Below are positions 1 to 7,797 of a stretch of DNA of 39,686 bases, piece by piece (within the stretch, counting starts at the first letter, position 1; every line of letters starts with the position of its first letter). Source of the DNA: Phycisphaerae bacterium (lineage in GTDB: Bacteria > Planctomycetota > Phycisphaerae > UBA1845); NCBI GenBank assembly GCA_029260115.1, contig JAJDDW010000033.1:1-39686 (forward strand), in the 5' to 3' direction. A model generated the notes under the pieces. That model made no database searches, was not told where the DNA came from, and worked only from the letters and a program-made list of their open reading frames with translations. The position numbers were made by a program, and so were the translations under genes.

Positions 1-2
1 TC

Positions 3-350
3 TGGCAATTACCGCACGTAGCCGCCATCGCCTGGCTCCACAAAGAAGACTACACCCGTGCGGGTTTCGCCATGCTTCCAGTAGTGGACCCCTCCGGATT
101 GCGAACTTGTTTGCACATGATTACGCATTCCGTCACTCTGCTTACGGTAAGTTTTTTACCAGTCGTATACGGCTTAGCTGGTACAACATACATGGTAGGT
201 GCGATGGTTTTAGGCGTAGCCTTCTTATTGGTCGGTGTGGTTTTTGTGTGGTTGCGAACGGCGTACATTGCCCGCGTGCATTTATTTGCTTCCGTCACGT
301 ATCTACCCTCGTTGTTTGCTGTCATGGTAATCGACAAAGTGAACACTTAG
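3..350 (+). CDS. ctaB: Protoheme IX farnesyltransferase (heme O synthase), C-terminal part
   Basis: This is the 3' end of a heme O synthase; the start lies before the window. The reading frame is open from base 3 and begins WQLPHVAAIAWLHKEDYTRA, which matches the conserved region of the UbiA-type prenyltransferase CtaB/CyoE (usually WQxPHFxxLAWxYxxDYxxAG). Three or so hydrophobic helices follow before the stop at 350. The enzyme transfers a farnesyl group to protoheme in the cytoplasmic membrane to make heme O for heme-copper oxidases. The downstream ABC, SCO1 and DUF420 genes on the same strand fit an oxidase-assembly cluster. Family assignment is from motif recognition; the missing N-terminal two-thirds should hold the Asp-rich NxxxD motif. 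Confidence 0.9.
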   Translation, partial: WQLPHVAAIAWLHKEDYTRAGFAMLPVVDPSGLRTCLHMITHSVTLLTVSFLPVVYGLAGTTYMVGAMVLGVAFLLVGVVFVWLRTAYIARVHLFASVTYLPSLFAVMVIDKVNT

Positions 351-368
351 TACGGATTGTGGTGGACC

Positions 369-1328
369 ATGTCAGACAGCGCCTGCGTTGAGGTCCAAAC
401 CATCAGCCATCAATATGGTCAGCGTCATGCATTAAAGGACGTCAGTTTCGACGTCGCGCAAGGCCAATTATTCGCCCTGCTTGGTCCTAACGGCGGCGGC
501 AAGAGCACACTATTTCGCATTCTCACCACACTGCTTTATCCCACTAGAGGAACAGCCCGAATCGCTGGCGCAGATATTTTCAAACAACCGCACGATGTCC
601 GCCGCGCGGTTGGAGTCGTATTCCAAAATCCCAGCTTAGATGACCGTCTCACCGTCTTGGAAAACCTCACCCACCAAGGACACATGTATGGCCTAAGTGG
701 CTTATCGCTGGGAAAACGCTGCCGGGACGTGATGGGCGAGTTCGATATTGCGGACCGTGCCAAAGACTTTGTAGCCACGTTGTCGGGCGGTCTCAAGCGC
801 CGCGTCGAGTTAGCCAAGGCAAACCTCCATCATCCTCGCGTTCTCATTCTCGACGAACCTAGCACGGGGCTAGACCCCGCAGCCCGGCTTGGTCTATTCA
901 GTTATTTAGAAAAACTCAGTAATTCTCAGGGCGTCACCACACTGGTCACAACCCACTTAATGGACGAGGCCGACCGTTGCGACACCGTAGCCTTCCTAGA
1001 TAACGGAAAGTTGATCGCTCTGGACACCCCCTCGGCCCTCAAACGAGCGATCGGCGGCGACGTTATTTCAGTGACGGGCAAAGATGCCCCAGCGATGTAC
1101 GAGCGAATCGTAGAAAAGTTTGGCGGGAAGGTAGAATTGATTGACGGCGGTGTGCGTATTGAACGAGACCTAGGCCATGAATTTGTTCCGGAGTTAATTG
1201 AAGCCTTGCCAAATGAAATTGACAGTGTCACTGTCGGAAAACCTACGCTAGACGATGTATTCCTACACCTCACTGGCCATCATCTTTCTAGGCACGAACA
1301 AAAACCAGTCGGAGCCCAACAGCATTGA
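369..1328 (+). CDS. ABC transporter ATP-binding protein (ABC-2 / drug-export type)
   Basis: ATPase subunit of an ABC exporter that pairs with the permease that follows. Visible motifs are Walker A GPNGGGKST near residue 40, the signature LSGGLKRRVELAKA, Walker B VLILDEPSTGLDP and the switch His in TTHLMDEAD. A C-terminal extension of about 90 residues ends with PTLDDVFLHLTG, typical of the DrrA/CcmA-like group. A TTG at 357 is in frame, but the ATG at 369 gives a normal N-terminus (MSDSACVEVQTISHQYGQ). It starts 18 nt after ctaB and its TGA overlaps the permease start. The substrate cannot be read from sequence; linkage with ctaB, SCO1 and DUF420 suggests a role around cytochrome oxidase or copper/heme handling, which is inference. 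Confidence 0.92.
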   Translation: MSDSACVEVQTISHQYGQRHALKDVSFDVAQGQLFALLGPNGGGKSTLFRILTTLLYPTRGTARIAGADIFKQPHDVRRAVGVVFQNPSLDDRLTVLENLTHQGHMYGLSGLSLGKRCRDVMGEFDIADRAKDFVATLSGGLKRRVELAKANLHHPRVLILDEPSTGLDPAARLGLFSYLEKLSNSQGVTTLVTTHLMDEADRCDTVAFLDNGKLIALDTPSALKRAIGGDVISVTGKDAPAMYERIVEKFGGKVELIDGGVRIERDLGHEFVPELIEALPNEIDSVTVGKPTLDDVFLHLTGHHLSRHEQKPVGAQQH

Positions 1329-2119
1329 ACGAACAACGTGGACATCTTTGGCTACTACCCGCCGTATCGCTATGGCGGCGGGAAGTGGTGCGATTCCTCC
1401 GACAACGTGGACGTGTTGTAGGCGCATTCGGCACGCCGGTCGTTTTTTGGTTATTGCTCGGTTCGGGGTTGCGAAATTCTTTCAAATTGCCGGCTATGGA
1501 CCAATCGATCAATTATATGGAATACTCATTCCCCGGCATGCTGGCACTAATCGTACTGTTTACGGCTATCTTCGCGACTATATCGATCATCGAGGATAAA
1601 CGTGAAGGCTTCATGCAGGCCGTCTTAGCCGCGCCGGTCAGTCGCACGGCCATCGTATTAGGAAAAGTATTCGGCAGTACCACCCTCGCCGTCGGTCAGG
1701 CGTTGGTGTTTATGCTATTAATTCCGCTTGCTGGCATCCACATTTCGCTTATGGGCATTCTGTTAGCTTTCGTAGCTCTGCTAATAATGGCCATCGGGTT
1801 AAGCGCCGTCGGTGTTTTGATCGCTTGGCCAATGGACTCTGTGCAAGGATTTCATGCGATCATGAATCTTTTTCTTATGCCCATGTGGCTGCTATCCGGC
1901 GCATTTTTCCCCGCGAGCGGCGCGTCCTCGTGGATTGGTTGGATCATGGCTATCAATCCACTAACATACGGCGTCGCCACCTTGCGGTATGCCTTGTACA
2001 CGGGAAGTGAACTTCCTGGTTCGCAACATCCGTCACTGCTAATGTCCTGGGTAGTTAGTTGTGCGTTCGCGGTAGTAGCAGTGGCTATGGCACAGCGTAT
2101 GATTTCTCGGAAAGCGTAA
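1325..2119 (+). CDS. ABC-2 type transporter permease
   Basis: Membrane subunit of the ABC exporter encoded just upstream. The 264-residue protein has about six hydrophobic segments. It carries the ABC-2 family pattern: a cytoplasmic N-terminus (WRREVVRFLRQRGRV), an early helix with FWLLLGSGL, the IIEDKREGFMQAVLAAPVSRTAIVLGK loop between helices 2 and 3, and a late PLTYGV segment. The start is a TTG at 1325 whose bases overlap the TGA of the ATPase gene (TTGA, 4-nt overlap), a strong sign of translational coupling. The stop at 2117-2119 is one base before the SCO1 start, so the cluster is a compact operon. Confidence 0.9.
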   Translation: MNEQRGHLWLLPAVSLWRREVVRFLRQRGRVVGAFGTPVVFWLLLGSGLRNSFKLPAMDQSINYMEYSFPGMLALIVLFTAIFATISIIEDKREGFMQAVLAAPVSRTAIVLGKVFGSTTLAVGQALVFMLLIPLAGIHISLMGILLAFVALLIMAIGLSAVGVLIAWPMDSVQGFHAIMNLFLMPMWLLSGAFFPASGASSWIGWIMAINPLTYGVATLRYALYTGSELPGSQHPSLLMSWVVSCAFAVVAVAMAQRMISRKA

Positions 2120-2120
2120 T

Positions 2121-2807
2121 ATGCTCACACTAGAAGAACCATCGAAAACGTTTGATGAAAGCAGTGACATCACGGGCTCTCCTGCGCGGCGTGATAATAA
2201 AATGGTTGCGATAGGCTTAGCGATAATTTTGCCGACCATCGCATTCATCTGGGCGTGGAACAGTGCCCAGCCACCGCTCGATAACACGCCATTGGCCGTC
2301 TTGGGAGACGTACCGCCATTTTCACTGATTGACATCACTGGCAAGACTATCACCAACGATGATTTTGTGGGCCAGCCTTGGGTCGCGAATTTTGTCTTCA
2401 CCAGATGCTCAGGCCCTTGCCAAGAACTTAGCGCCCGCATGAGAAGCATACAATATGCCCTAAGAGAAAAGGCTAGTGCCGTGCAGTTGGTTTCTATTTC
2501 CATCGACCCGAAATACGACACACCGGCTAAATTGGGAGTTTTTGCGAAGCGGTACAATGCGGAACCGGCTATGTGGCATTTCTTGACTGGAGACAGCCAA
2601 GATGAGATACACAATCTGATGCGGCACGGTTTCATGCAAACGGTCATGCCAGCTAGCGATGAAGAGCCGATCCAGCATAGCAATTATATGGTCATCGTGG
2701 ATCGAGATGGAAAAATTCGCGCGGTTCGAGACGGCATGCTTCCGGCCAGTAAAAGACTTATTCTTCACGATCTTGAAAAGTTACAAGCCGAGACGCCGTC
2801 AGAATGA
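2121..2807 (+). CDS. SCO1/SenC family copper chaperone
   Basis: SCO1-type, membrane-anchored thioredoxin-fold protein that delivers copper to the CuA site of cytochrome c oxidase. The 228-residue protein has one N-terminal transmembrane helix (about residues 28-47) and an exoplasmic domain. The copper ligands are all present: CxxxC in FVFTRCSGPCQE (Cys96, Cys100) and a later His186 in the IQHSNYMVIVDRDGKIR strand. The segment SISIDPKYDTPAKLGVFAKRY is typical of the family. The gene begins one base after the permease stop and its last four bases (ATGA) overlap the next gene. Context and motifs agree on oxidase assembly. Confidence 0.93.
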   Translation: MLTLEEPSKTFDESSDITGSPARRDNKMVAIGLAIILPTIAFIWAWNSAQPPLDNTPLAVLGDVPPFSLIDITGKTITNDDFVGQPWVANFVFTRCSGPCQELSARMRSIQYALREKASAVQLVSISIDPKYDTPAKLGVFAKRYNAEPAMWHFLTGDSQDEIHNLMRHGFMQTVMPASDEEPIQHSNYMVIVDRDGKIRAVRDGMLPASKRLILHDLEKLQAETPSE

Positions 2808-3235
2808 TCGAATTAAACGATCTACCTGCACTGAATGCGACCCTAAACAGCATCAGCTTCGTTTTGCTGGTGACCGGCTATGGCTGCATGAAAAAAGGGC
2901 GCATTACCGCTCACAAACGCCTCATGCTCTCAGCCTTTGGGGTGTCGGTACTATTTCTGATTTCGTATCTAACCTACCGATTTTGTGGTCAAGAAAAGCG
3001 TTTCGGGGGCCAAGGCTGGATCAGACCGGTATATTTCGTCATACTGATCACCCATGTTGTGCTAGCCGCGACAGTGCCTGTACTCGCGTCCTGGACGCTC
3101 GTAATGGGACTTAACGGTAAGATCGACAAACATCGCCGGCTGGCCCGCTGGACGCTACCCATATGGCTCTATGTGTGCGTCACGGGCGTCGTGGTCTATG
3201 TGCTTCTTTTTAGACTCTACGGACCAGCGTCTTAA
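2804..3235 (+). CDS. DUF420 membrane protein (CtaM-like)
   Basis: Membrane protein of 143 residues with four hydrophobic helices, matching the DUF420 family, whose Bacillus/Staphylococcus members (CtaM/YozB) are needed for heme-copper oxidase maturation. Family features seen are LNSISFVLLVTGY in helix 1, the KKGRITAHKRLMLSAF loop, the central ITHVVLAATVPVL helix with its conserved His, and the IDKHRRLARWTLPIWLYVCVTGVVVYVLL C-terminal part. The start ATG overlaps the SCO1 stop (ATGA), so the two are translationally coupled. It closes the ctaB-ABC-SCO1-DUF420 run. Confidence 0.9.
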   Translation: MIELNDLPALNATLNSISFVLLVTGYGCMKKGRITAHKRLMLSAFGVSVLFLISYLTYRFCGQEKRFGGQGWIRPVYFVILITHVVLAATVPVLASWTLVMGLNGKIDKHRRLARWTLPIWLYVCVTGVVVYVLLFRLYGPAS

Positions 3236-3302
3236 CACCGATGAATATAGTGCGATATGTATACGTTTAGTAGACGGTTGGTTCATATTGAAAGGTAGGG
3301 AC

Positions 3303-3389
3303 ATGTTCGACCTGACGCTTGGAAGTATTCTATTTTTCGTTATTATTTTCGTGGCCACGTTATCCTGGTTGGTCCAGACGGCGCCTTAA
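3303..3389 (+). CDS. 28-aa single-helix membrane micropeptide (copy 1)
   Basis: Small ORF starting MFDLTLGSILFF and ending LSWLVQTAP: one predicted transmembrane helix with a short, nearly uncharged tail. It has an AAAGG ribosome-binding site at 3291-3295, 7 nt before the ATG. It lies 67 nt downstream of DUF420 on the same strand. A second ORF of similar size and with the same FLVQT/WLVQT ending follows at 3445. I do not recognise a named family. Given the oxidase-assembly context it could be a small accessory subunit of a heme-copper oxidase, by analogy with CcoS/CydX-type peptides; this is inference. Confidence 0.5.
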   Translation: MFDLTLGSILFFVIIFVATLSWLVQTAP

Positions 3390-3444
3390 GAAATTTTCGC
3401 ACCGATGTAGACCGAGTTAATGACTTGTTTAGGAGTGAGTTAGC

Positions 3445-3525
3445 ATGAATTTATTTGTAGGTATCACCGCATTTGTACTGGCTTTGCTGTTCGGTCTGTT
3501 TGACTTTTTGGTTCAAACGAGCTGA
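3445..3525 (+). CDS. 26-aa single-helix membrane micropeptide (copy 2)
   Basis: Small ORF starting MNLFVGITAF and ending LFDFLVQTS, with one predicted transmembrane helix. A clear Shine-Dalgarno AGGAG lies at 3431-3435, 9 nt before the ATG. The C-terminal (W/F)LVQT(A/S) motif is shared with the preceding 28-aa ORF, which suggests a tandem duplication or two related subunits. Both follow the ctaB-SCO1-DUF420 cluster. No known family is recognised; translation is supported by the RBS and by the shared ending, not by homology. Confidence 0.5.
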   Translation: MNLFVGITAFVLALLFGLFDFLVQTS

Positions 3526-3677
3526 TCGTTAGATATGTACTATTGGTAAGGGCGGCGGAGGATTTCTTTACCGCTCTAGCTGCCCGAAGCTTGTCAACTT
3601 AACCATCTTCTTGTAGAACCTTCGGACTTCTACTCGATAATGCTGAGGGATTGCCCTCCTAGCCTCGGGTTGATGGA

Positions 3678-3760
3678 GGACGTGTGCCCGAGTGGCTAAA
3701 GGGGACGGGCTGTAAACCCGTTGGCGAAAGCCTTCGCAGGTTCGAATCCTGCCGCGTCCA
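3678..3760 (+). tRNA. tRNA-Tyr (GTA)
   Basis: Complete class II tRNA of 83 nt. The acceptor stem is GGACGTG paired with CGCGTCC (one G-T pair) and the discriminator A is at 3760. The anticodon GTA sits in the loop CTGTAAA. A long variable arm (TTGGCGAAAGCCTTC region) and the T arm GCAGGTTCGAATCCTGC are present. The 3' CCA is not encoded. metF begins only 15 nt later. Confidence 0.95.
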
Positions 3761-3775
3761 TTTGAAAGACCTGCT

Positions 3776-4645
3776 ATGCGCATCGACGAGCTTCTCAAGG
3801 AAAAGAAACCAGCCCTTTCCTTCGAATTTTTCCCCCCCAAGGATGAAATAGGCTTCTGGGATTTGTATCGGACGATCGAATCCCTTAAGCCTTTGAAGCC
3901 GACCTATGTTTCTGTGACGTGTGGTGCGGCTGGGGGCACGCGAGAAAAGACCCTTAACTTGGTACAGCGTATTAAGACGGACATCGGCATGGAAGCGATG
4001 GCCCATCTCACGTGCGTGGGTTCAGCCAAGGCGGAGCTTGGCAGCATTGTCGATGATCTGCGGCAACATGGTGTCGAAAATGTTCTGGCGCTACGTGGCG
4101 ACCCGCCTAAAGGGCAAGAATCATTCGAAGCCGTCGAAGGCGGATTTCAATACGCCAATGATCTGGTCAGCTTTATTCGCGATCGATGCGATCTTTGTAT
4201 CGGTGCGGCTTGCTACCCAGAAGTGCATCCAGAGGCGGCGAATCCTGAAGCGGACTTATTTAATCTTAAACGTAAAGTAGACTGTGGCGTCAATTTTCTT
4301 ATCACCCAACTTTTTTTCGATAACGATTTATTTTTCTCCTTCCGTGATCGCATGGAAAAAGCTGGTATCAACTTGCCTATCATAGCTGGCATTATGCCCA
4401 TCCTAAGCGTAGGCCAGGTAAAACGATTTACGCAGATGTGCGGTACTGTGATTCCCCAGGAACTGCTTCGTAAAATCGAAGCCGTTGAGGACGACGCGGA
4501 AGCGGTTCGCCATATCGGGACTTATCACGCCACCCAGCAATGCATTAAGCTTATCGAACAAGGCGTTGCTGGCATCCATTTTTATACGCTCAACCGTTCA
4601 ACCGCGACGCGGGCTATTTATCAGCATATCAAAACGATGATTTGA
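3776..4645 (+). CDS. metF: 5,10-methylenetetrahydrofolate reductase
   Basis: Flavoenzyme that reduces 5,10-methylene-THF to 5-methyl-THF, the methyl donor for methionine synthesis. The 289-residue length is normal for bacterial MetF. Typical segments are LSFEFFPPKDEIGFWDLYRTI at the N-terminus (with the catalytic Glu of EFFPPK), THxTC-like AHLTCVG, NVLALRGDPPKG, GAACYPEVHPEA, DCGVNFLITQLFFDN, and GIMPILSVGQVKRF. The C-terminus ends GIHFYTLNRSTATRAIYQHI. The ATG at 3776 is 15 nt after the tRNA-Tyr 3' end, leaving no room for a separate promoter, so metF is probably expressed from the tRNA transcript. Confidence 0.96.
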   Translation: MRIDELLKEKKPALSFEFFPPKDEIGFWDLYRTIESLKPLKPTYVSVTCGAAGGTREKTLNLVQRIKTDIGMEAMAHLTCVGSAKAELGSIVDDLRQHGVENVLALRGDPPKGQESFEAVEGGFQYANDLVSFIRDRCDLCIGAACYPEVHPEAANPEADLFNLKRKVDCGVNFLITQLFFDNDLFFSFRDRMEKAGINLPIIAGIMPILSVGQVKRFTQMCGTVIPQELLRKIEAVEDDAEAVRHIGTYHATQQCIKLIEQGVAGIHFYTLNRSTATRAIYQHIKTMI

Positions 4646-4647
4646 AC

Positions 4648-5112
4648 TTAGTCGCGGCGCAGCGTAACTTTATCGCCCACACTCACAATCGCACCATCTA
4701 ACACTTCGCCAAAAACCCCGCCCCGCCATTCTGGTTTGAGCGCCTCGCGAAGGCCTTGGTGTTGATAGTCCATTAAGGCGCAAGGTTTGGTTTCTCCTCG
4801 AATAATAATGCGTGCCCCGCCGCCGATAGCCAGTGTACAGCCAACGGTGTCTTGTAAATCGAGACCTTCTACTAAGAAGTTCGCTCTACGTAATAGCCAA
4901 GATAGGTTGGTGCCGACCTTTTGGCATGATACTAGCCAAGCTTTATGATCGAGAATCGTCACTTGCCGATTGTTGGCGGGACGATCTTCGTTGGCCAGGC
5001 CTACGCCGGCGAGAATCTCACACGATTCGATCTGTTGCATCGCCTCTCTGCGTTTATCACGATAAGCTATCGCTTTCATTGTGCCGACGGTTGGCTCCAT
5101 TAGTTCGGGCAT
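4648..5112 (-). CDS. MOSC-domain protein
   Basis: Single-domain MOSC protein of 154 residues. MOSC domains are beta-barrel sulfur-carrier or molybdenum-cofactor-binding domains found in molybdenum cofactor sulfurase and YiiM-type proteins. Recognisable elements are GVGLANEDRPANNRQVTIL, the NLSWLLRRANFLVEGLDLQ strand, and the Cys-bearing ETKPCALMDYQHQGLREAL followed by WRGGVFGEVLDGAIVSVGD. The conserved Cys (KPC) is present. The ATG has an AGGA motif 7 nt upstream. It converges with metF, with only 2 nt between the stops. Substrate unknown. Confidence 0.85.
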   Translation of the reverse strand: MPELMEPTVGTMKAIAYRDKRREAMQQIESCEILAGVGLANEDRPANNRQVTILDHKAWLVSCQKVGTNLSWLLRRANFLVEGLDLQDTVGCTLAIGGGARIIIRGETKPCALMDYQHQGLREALKPEWRGGVFGEVLDGAIVSVGDKVTLRRD

Positions 5113-5163
5113 TTTCGAATCCTATGTTCTATTGCGTTGAGATCATTCAATAACTTTGCATGA

Positions 5164-5189
5164 CACGGGTAAGCTTAGGATTACCCGTG
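5164..5189. repeat. Perfect 9-bp inverted repeat (hairpin)
   Basis: CACGGGTAA and TTACCCGTG flank an 8-nt loop. It lies about 60 nt beyond the stop of the small transporter gene (minus strand) and upstream of the MOSC gene. No T-run follows on the minus strand, so it may be a transcript-end stabiliser, a weak terminator, or an operator for the MOSC gene. Confidence 0.5.
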
Positions 5190-5248
5190 AAACCCGGTCT
5201 GCGTGACCAATACCTTACTTTTTTGATCTTGCTGCATTTTTTACTATG

Positions 5249-5650
5249 TTAAGCACTATCTGCTTTCGTTTGCATAGCAATAACGATGACGCCAATTAAA
5301 ACCAGCGCGATACCGACCAGCTGGCCACTATTAAGCTTCTCGGCTAGGGCAGGATGCAATCGGGCGATAATGGCAATGAGTGCGAACCCGCCGCCGACCA
5401 TCACGGGATAGGCGACACTAATTTTGAGCGTATCGCTTTGCAAGGCGTACATGTAAAAGGCAGCGTTAAGGCCAAAACAGGTTAGTCCGATGATTAGTGT
5501 CGGCGTGGTTAGTACGACCAGGACTGCCCCAAGCGGGCCATCTTTGAGGACACCGCCGCCTGCCTGCACGGCTTTCATGCCTAGTTTCATTAGCAAATTC
5601 GCAGAGGCATTAAGTACCAACGCGATGACCAATGCGGCTACATATTTCAT
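5249..5650 (-). CDS. Small EmrE/ArnE-like four-helix transporter
   Basis: Membrane protein of 133 residues with four hydrophobic helices, of the small DMT-type (EmrE/ArnE-like) fold. Family-like features are NASANLLMKLGMKA in helix 1, the FGLNAAFYMYALQSDTLKISVAYPVMVGGGF stretch, and the terminal LVGIALVLIGVIVIA helix. A strong AAGGAG site 6 nt before the ATG supports the start. The helix-1 Glu that is essential in EmrE is not seen, so a lipid-sugar or metabolite flippase-like role is at least as likely as drug efflux. Substrate not assignable. Confidence 0.75.
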   Translation of the reverse strand: MKYVAALVIALVLNASANLLMKLGMKAVQAGGGVLKDGPLGAVLVVLTTPTLIIGLTCFGLNAAFYMYALQSDTLKISVAYPVMVGGGFALIAIIARLHPALAEKLNSGQLVGIALVLIGVIVIAMQTKADSA

Positions 5651-5755
5651 CCGCTGCTCCTTCTAGGGTAAGGGTTTACTATATGCGATACTCGCAACAA
5701 ACTGGGCCAAGCATTGACCTCGTCGCTAACCCTTCCGGTACGTGTAAGGGATATA

Positions 5756-6499
5756 TTATTTTGTAGGCAAGGCTTTTTCGTTTTTTGTCTCGTCGATCAG
5801 GATTGCGTCCTCACTCGTCGGCAACTCGAATAAGCTCTCCAAAACTCCCTTGTTTTCAGATGTAATCGTCAGCGTGGAGATATTGACGGACGTGTTGTTG
5901 ATGTCGTAGGTAGTGATTCGAGTAGCCACGCCGGTTTGATCATCGAAGTGAACCACGATTCGTGTGATTAAATTATCTAGTGATGTATACTTCGATTCGA
6001 TAACGTGTACCTTGCGTCCATCAAGTGATTTGGATTCAAGAAGATTCACCGTTCCGACTTTGTGTAAAAAAGCAAGCAGTGTCGGGGCGTCGCGACGGTC
6101 ATTGTACTCAGCCTTTTTACGGATGATGTATTTAGTATCCATTGAATCCGCCATGGATTGTGTAACGTCATCAATAGTCACAGAAATCCCGGCAGATTCA
6201 GTGCTTAATGGCTTAGTGTTAAACACGTTGGTCGTCGTTGTTTTTATTTGTTTATAAAATCTTTCTTTACCCTTGTTGCGATCGATCGCAAAATTCCCAA
6301 CCCCGTCGCTGGTTACTCGTCCAAATTTATTATATATATCAGCTTGAATACGTAACGTAGCTGACAAGTTTTTCAGATTCTTCCAATTCGCTATGAGCTC
6401 TTTTTCTACGGTCTCCAACTGCTGCGAACCAGCATGCACCGTAACAGAAGTTAGCGTCAAACAACAAATCGTCATCAATGCAATTCGATACAAATTCAT
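5756..6499 (-). CDS. Exported protein with LolA-like features
   Basis: Predicted exported protein of 247 residues. I chose the ATG at 6499 because it gives a clean signal peptide (MNLYRIALMTICCLTLTSVTVHAG); the open frame continues upstream to 6577 but that part is not signal-like. The mature part, KELIANWKNLKNLSATLRIQ, followed by beta-strand-rich segments and an ITTYDINN...FELP ending, resembles LolA/outer-membrane lipoprotein-sorting-like proteins of planctomycetes. That similarity is by pattern only. The local sequence is more AT-rich than its neighbours. It stands between two transporters with no clear operon partner. Confidence 0.65.
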   Translation of the reverse strand: MNLYRIALMTICCLTLTSVTVHAGSQQLETVEKELIANWKNLKNLSATLRIQADIYNKFGRVTSDGVGNFAIDRNKGKERFYKQIKTTTTNVFNTKPLSTESAGISVTIDDVTQSMADSMDTKYIIRKKAEYNDRRDAPTLLAFLHKVGTVNLLESKSLDGRKVHVIESKYTSLDNLITRIVVHFDDQTGVATRITTYDINNTSVNISTLTITSENKGVLESLFELPTSEDAILIDETKNEKALPTK

Positions 6500-6865
6500 T
6501 ACGTTCAACCTAAAAAATACTCTAAGCCCAAAAAACAGTATTGCGTGCCACACAAAATGTGCGTCTCGCGATGGCAATCACCTCTACATGATTATACTAA
6601 ATTTTCGATGTTCTTGAAGGGGGAAAGCAAGCCCATTCGTCTCAAAAGTTACATTCTCGTGAAGATTATGCACATTACAGACAAGCTATCAGCATCTAGT
6701 GGTTATCGGCTCTGGTTGGTGGAATTTCCAGAATCAACCTGATGCGCGACATACAGCATGAAGCGGGCATATGGCGCACGGGCTTATGAATGGCTCATGC
6801 TAAATAGCTCGTATGAACGACCGTTCGGATAGCAACCATCCGGTTGTCGAGTATGATGCTCGTCT
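6500..6865. other. Intergenic stretch between divergent genes
   Basis: This 366-nt stretch separates a minus-strand exported-protein gene from a plus-strand transporter gene, so it must hold divergent promoters. I see no RNA gene, no convincing ORF and no strong repeat beyond a GGAATTTCC palindrome near 6721. Confidence 0.4.
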
Positions 6866-7771
6866 ATGGAAACCGAATTCGCCGGACGCATGTATGCACT
6901 GATTTCCGCTTTATCATGGGCATGCGCGCTCGTACTGTTCAAGCGTTGCGGCGAAAATGTATCCCCCCTACCGTTGAATTTGTTCAAAAATATCGTCGGT
7001 TTGCTGTTGCTCGGATTGACATTGCTCTTCTTGCGTCACGATGGCGGCGATGTCGCATCATTTGAAACTCCAGACATCCTATTGCTATGCATAAGCGGGA
7101 TTTTAGGGATCGCCTTAGCAGATACGGCCTTCCTATTCGCGTTGAATCGGTTGGGTGTCAGCTTGATGTCGATAGTCGAATGTGCTTATAGCCCGGCTGT
7201 TATCTTCTGCGCGATCATCATGCTATCAGAGGATTTACACTGGCCTCAATACTTCGGCGCTGGTTTAATCGTCTCAGCCGTGCTGCTATCGACGCGCCAT
7301 GCCCCCCCCGCAGGACAAACTCGAAAGCAACTGAGCCTGGGCTTTATGTGGGGTATCATCGCCATGCTGCTGATGGCCTTTGGGATAGTACTCGCCAAGC
7401 CGGTTTTGGAAATGCAGCAATTCCCGCTCATCTGGGCTACGACCATTCGCTTGGCCGCCGGAGCGGTCGTCTTGTTGATGTTATCACTGGCATCTCCCAA
7501 TCGTCGTAAACACTTTAGCGTGTTTCTTCCTAATGCCTATTGGCGCGTTAGCATTCCAGCGTCAATACTTGGTACGTACGTGGCATTGATATTCTGGATC
7601 GCAGGCTTTAAGTATGCCAAAGCCAGTATCGCGGCGGCCTTGAATCAGACCTCAAGCATATTTGCCATCATCTTAGCCACTGTCGTACTAAAAGAATCTT
7701 TTACAATGCGCAAGGCGATATCAGCGACGCTGGCGATAACAGGTGTTTTATTGGTTACATTGACCAGATAG
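6866..7771 (+). CDS. EamA/DMT-family transporter
   Basis: Integral membrane protein of 301 residues with about ten helices arranged as two EamA repeats. The first begins MYALISALSWACALVLFKRCG, with IALADTAFLFALNRLGVSLMSIVECAYSPAVIFCAI at its end. The second begins LGFMWGIIAMLLMAFGIVLAKPVLE and ends YAKASIAAALNQTSSIFAIILATVVLKESFTMRKAISATLAITGVLL. This is the standard drug/metabolite exporter pattern with the Glu in VLKE. Substrate is unknown. It is monocistronic as far as the sequence shows, converging on nrdR. Confidence 0.85.
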   Translation: METEFAGRMYALISALSWACALVLFKRCGENVSPLPLNLFKNIVGLLLLGLTLLFLRHDGGDVASFETPDILLLCISGILGIALADTAFLFALNRLGVSLMSIVECAYSPAVIFCAIIMLSEDLHWPQYFGAGLIVSAVLLSTRHAPPAGQTRKQLSLGFMWGIIAMLLMAFGIVLAKPVLEMQQFPLIWATTIRLAAGAVVLLMLSLASPNRRKHFSVFLPNAYWRVSIPASILGTYVALIFWIAGFKYAKASIAAALNQTSSIFAIILATVVLKESFTMRKAISATLAITGVLLVTLTR

Positions 7772-7797
7772 CTTCACTGCTGGCTAAAGCAATTTAT

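Noticed and set aside
3659..4006. Minus-strand ORF of 115 codons across tRNA-Tyr and metF
   Set aside because: It is antisense to a clear tRNA and to conserved metF codons, so it is a shadow.
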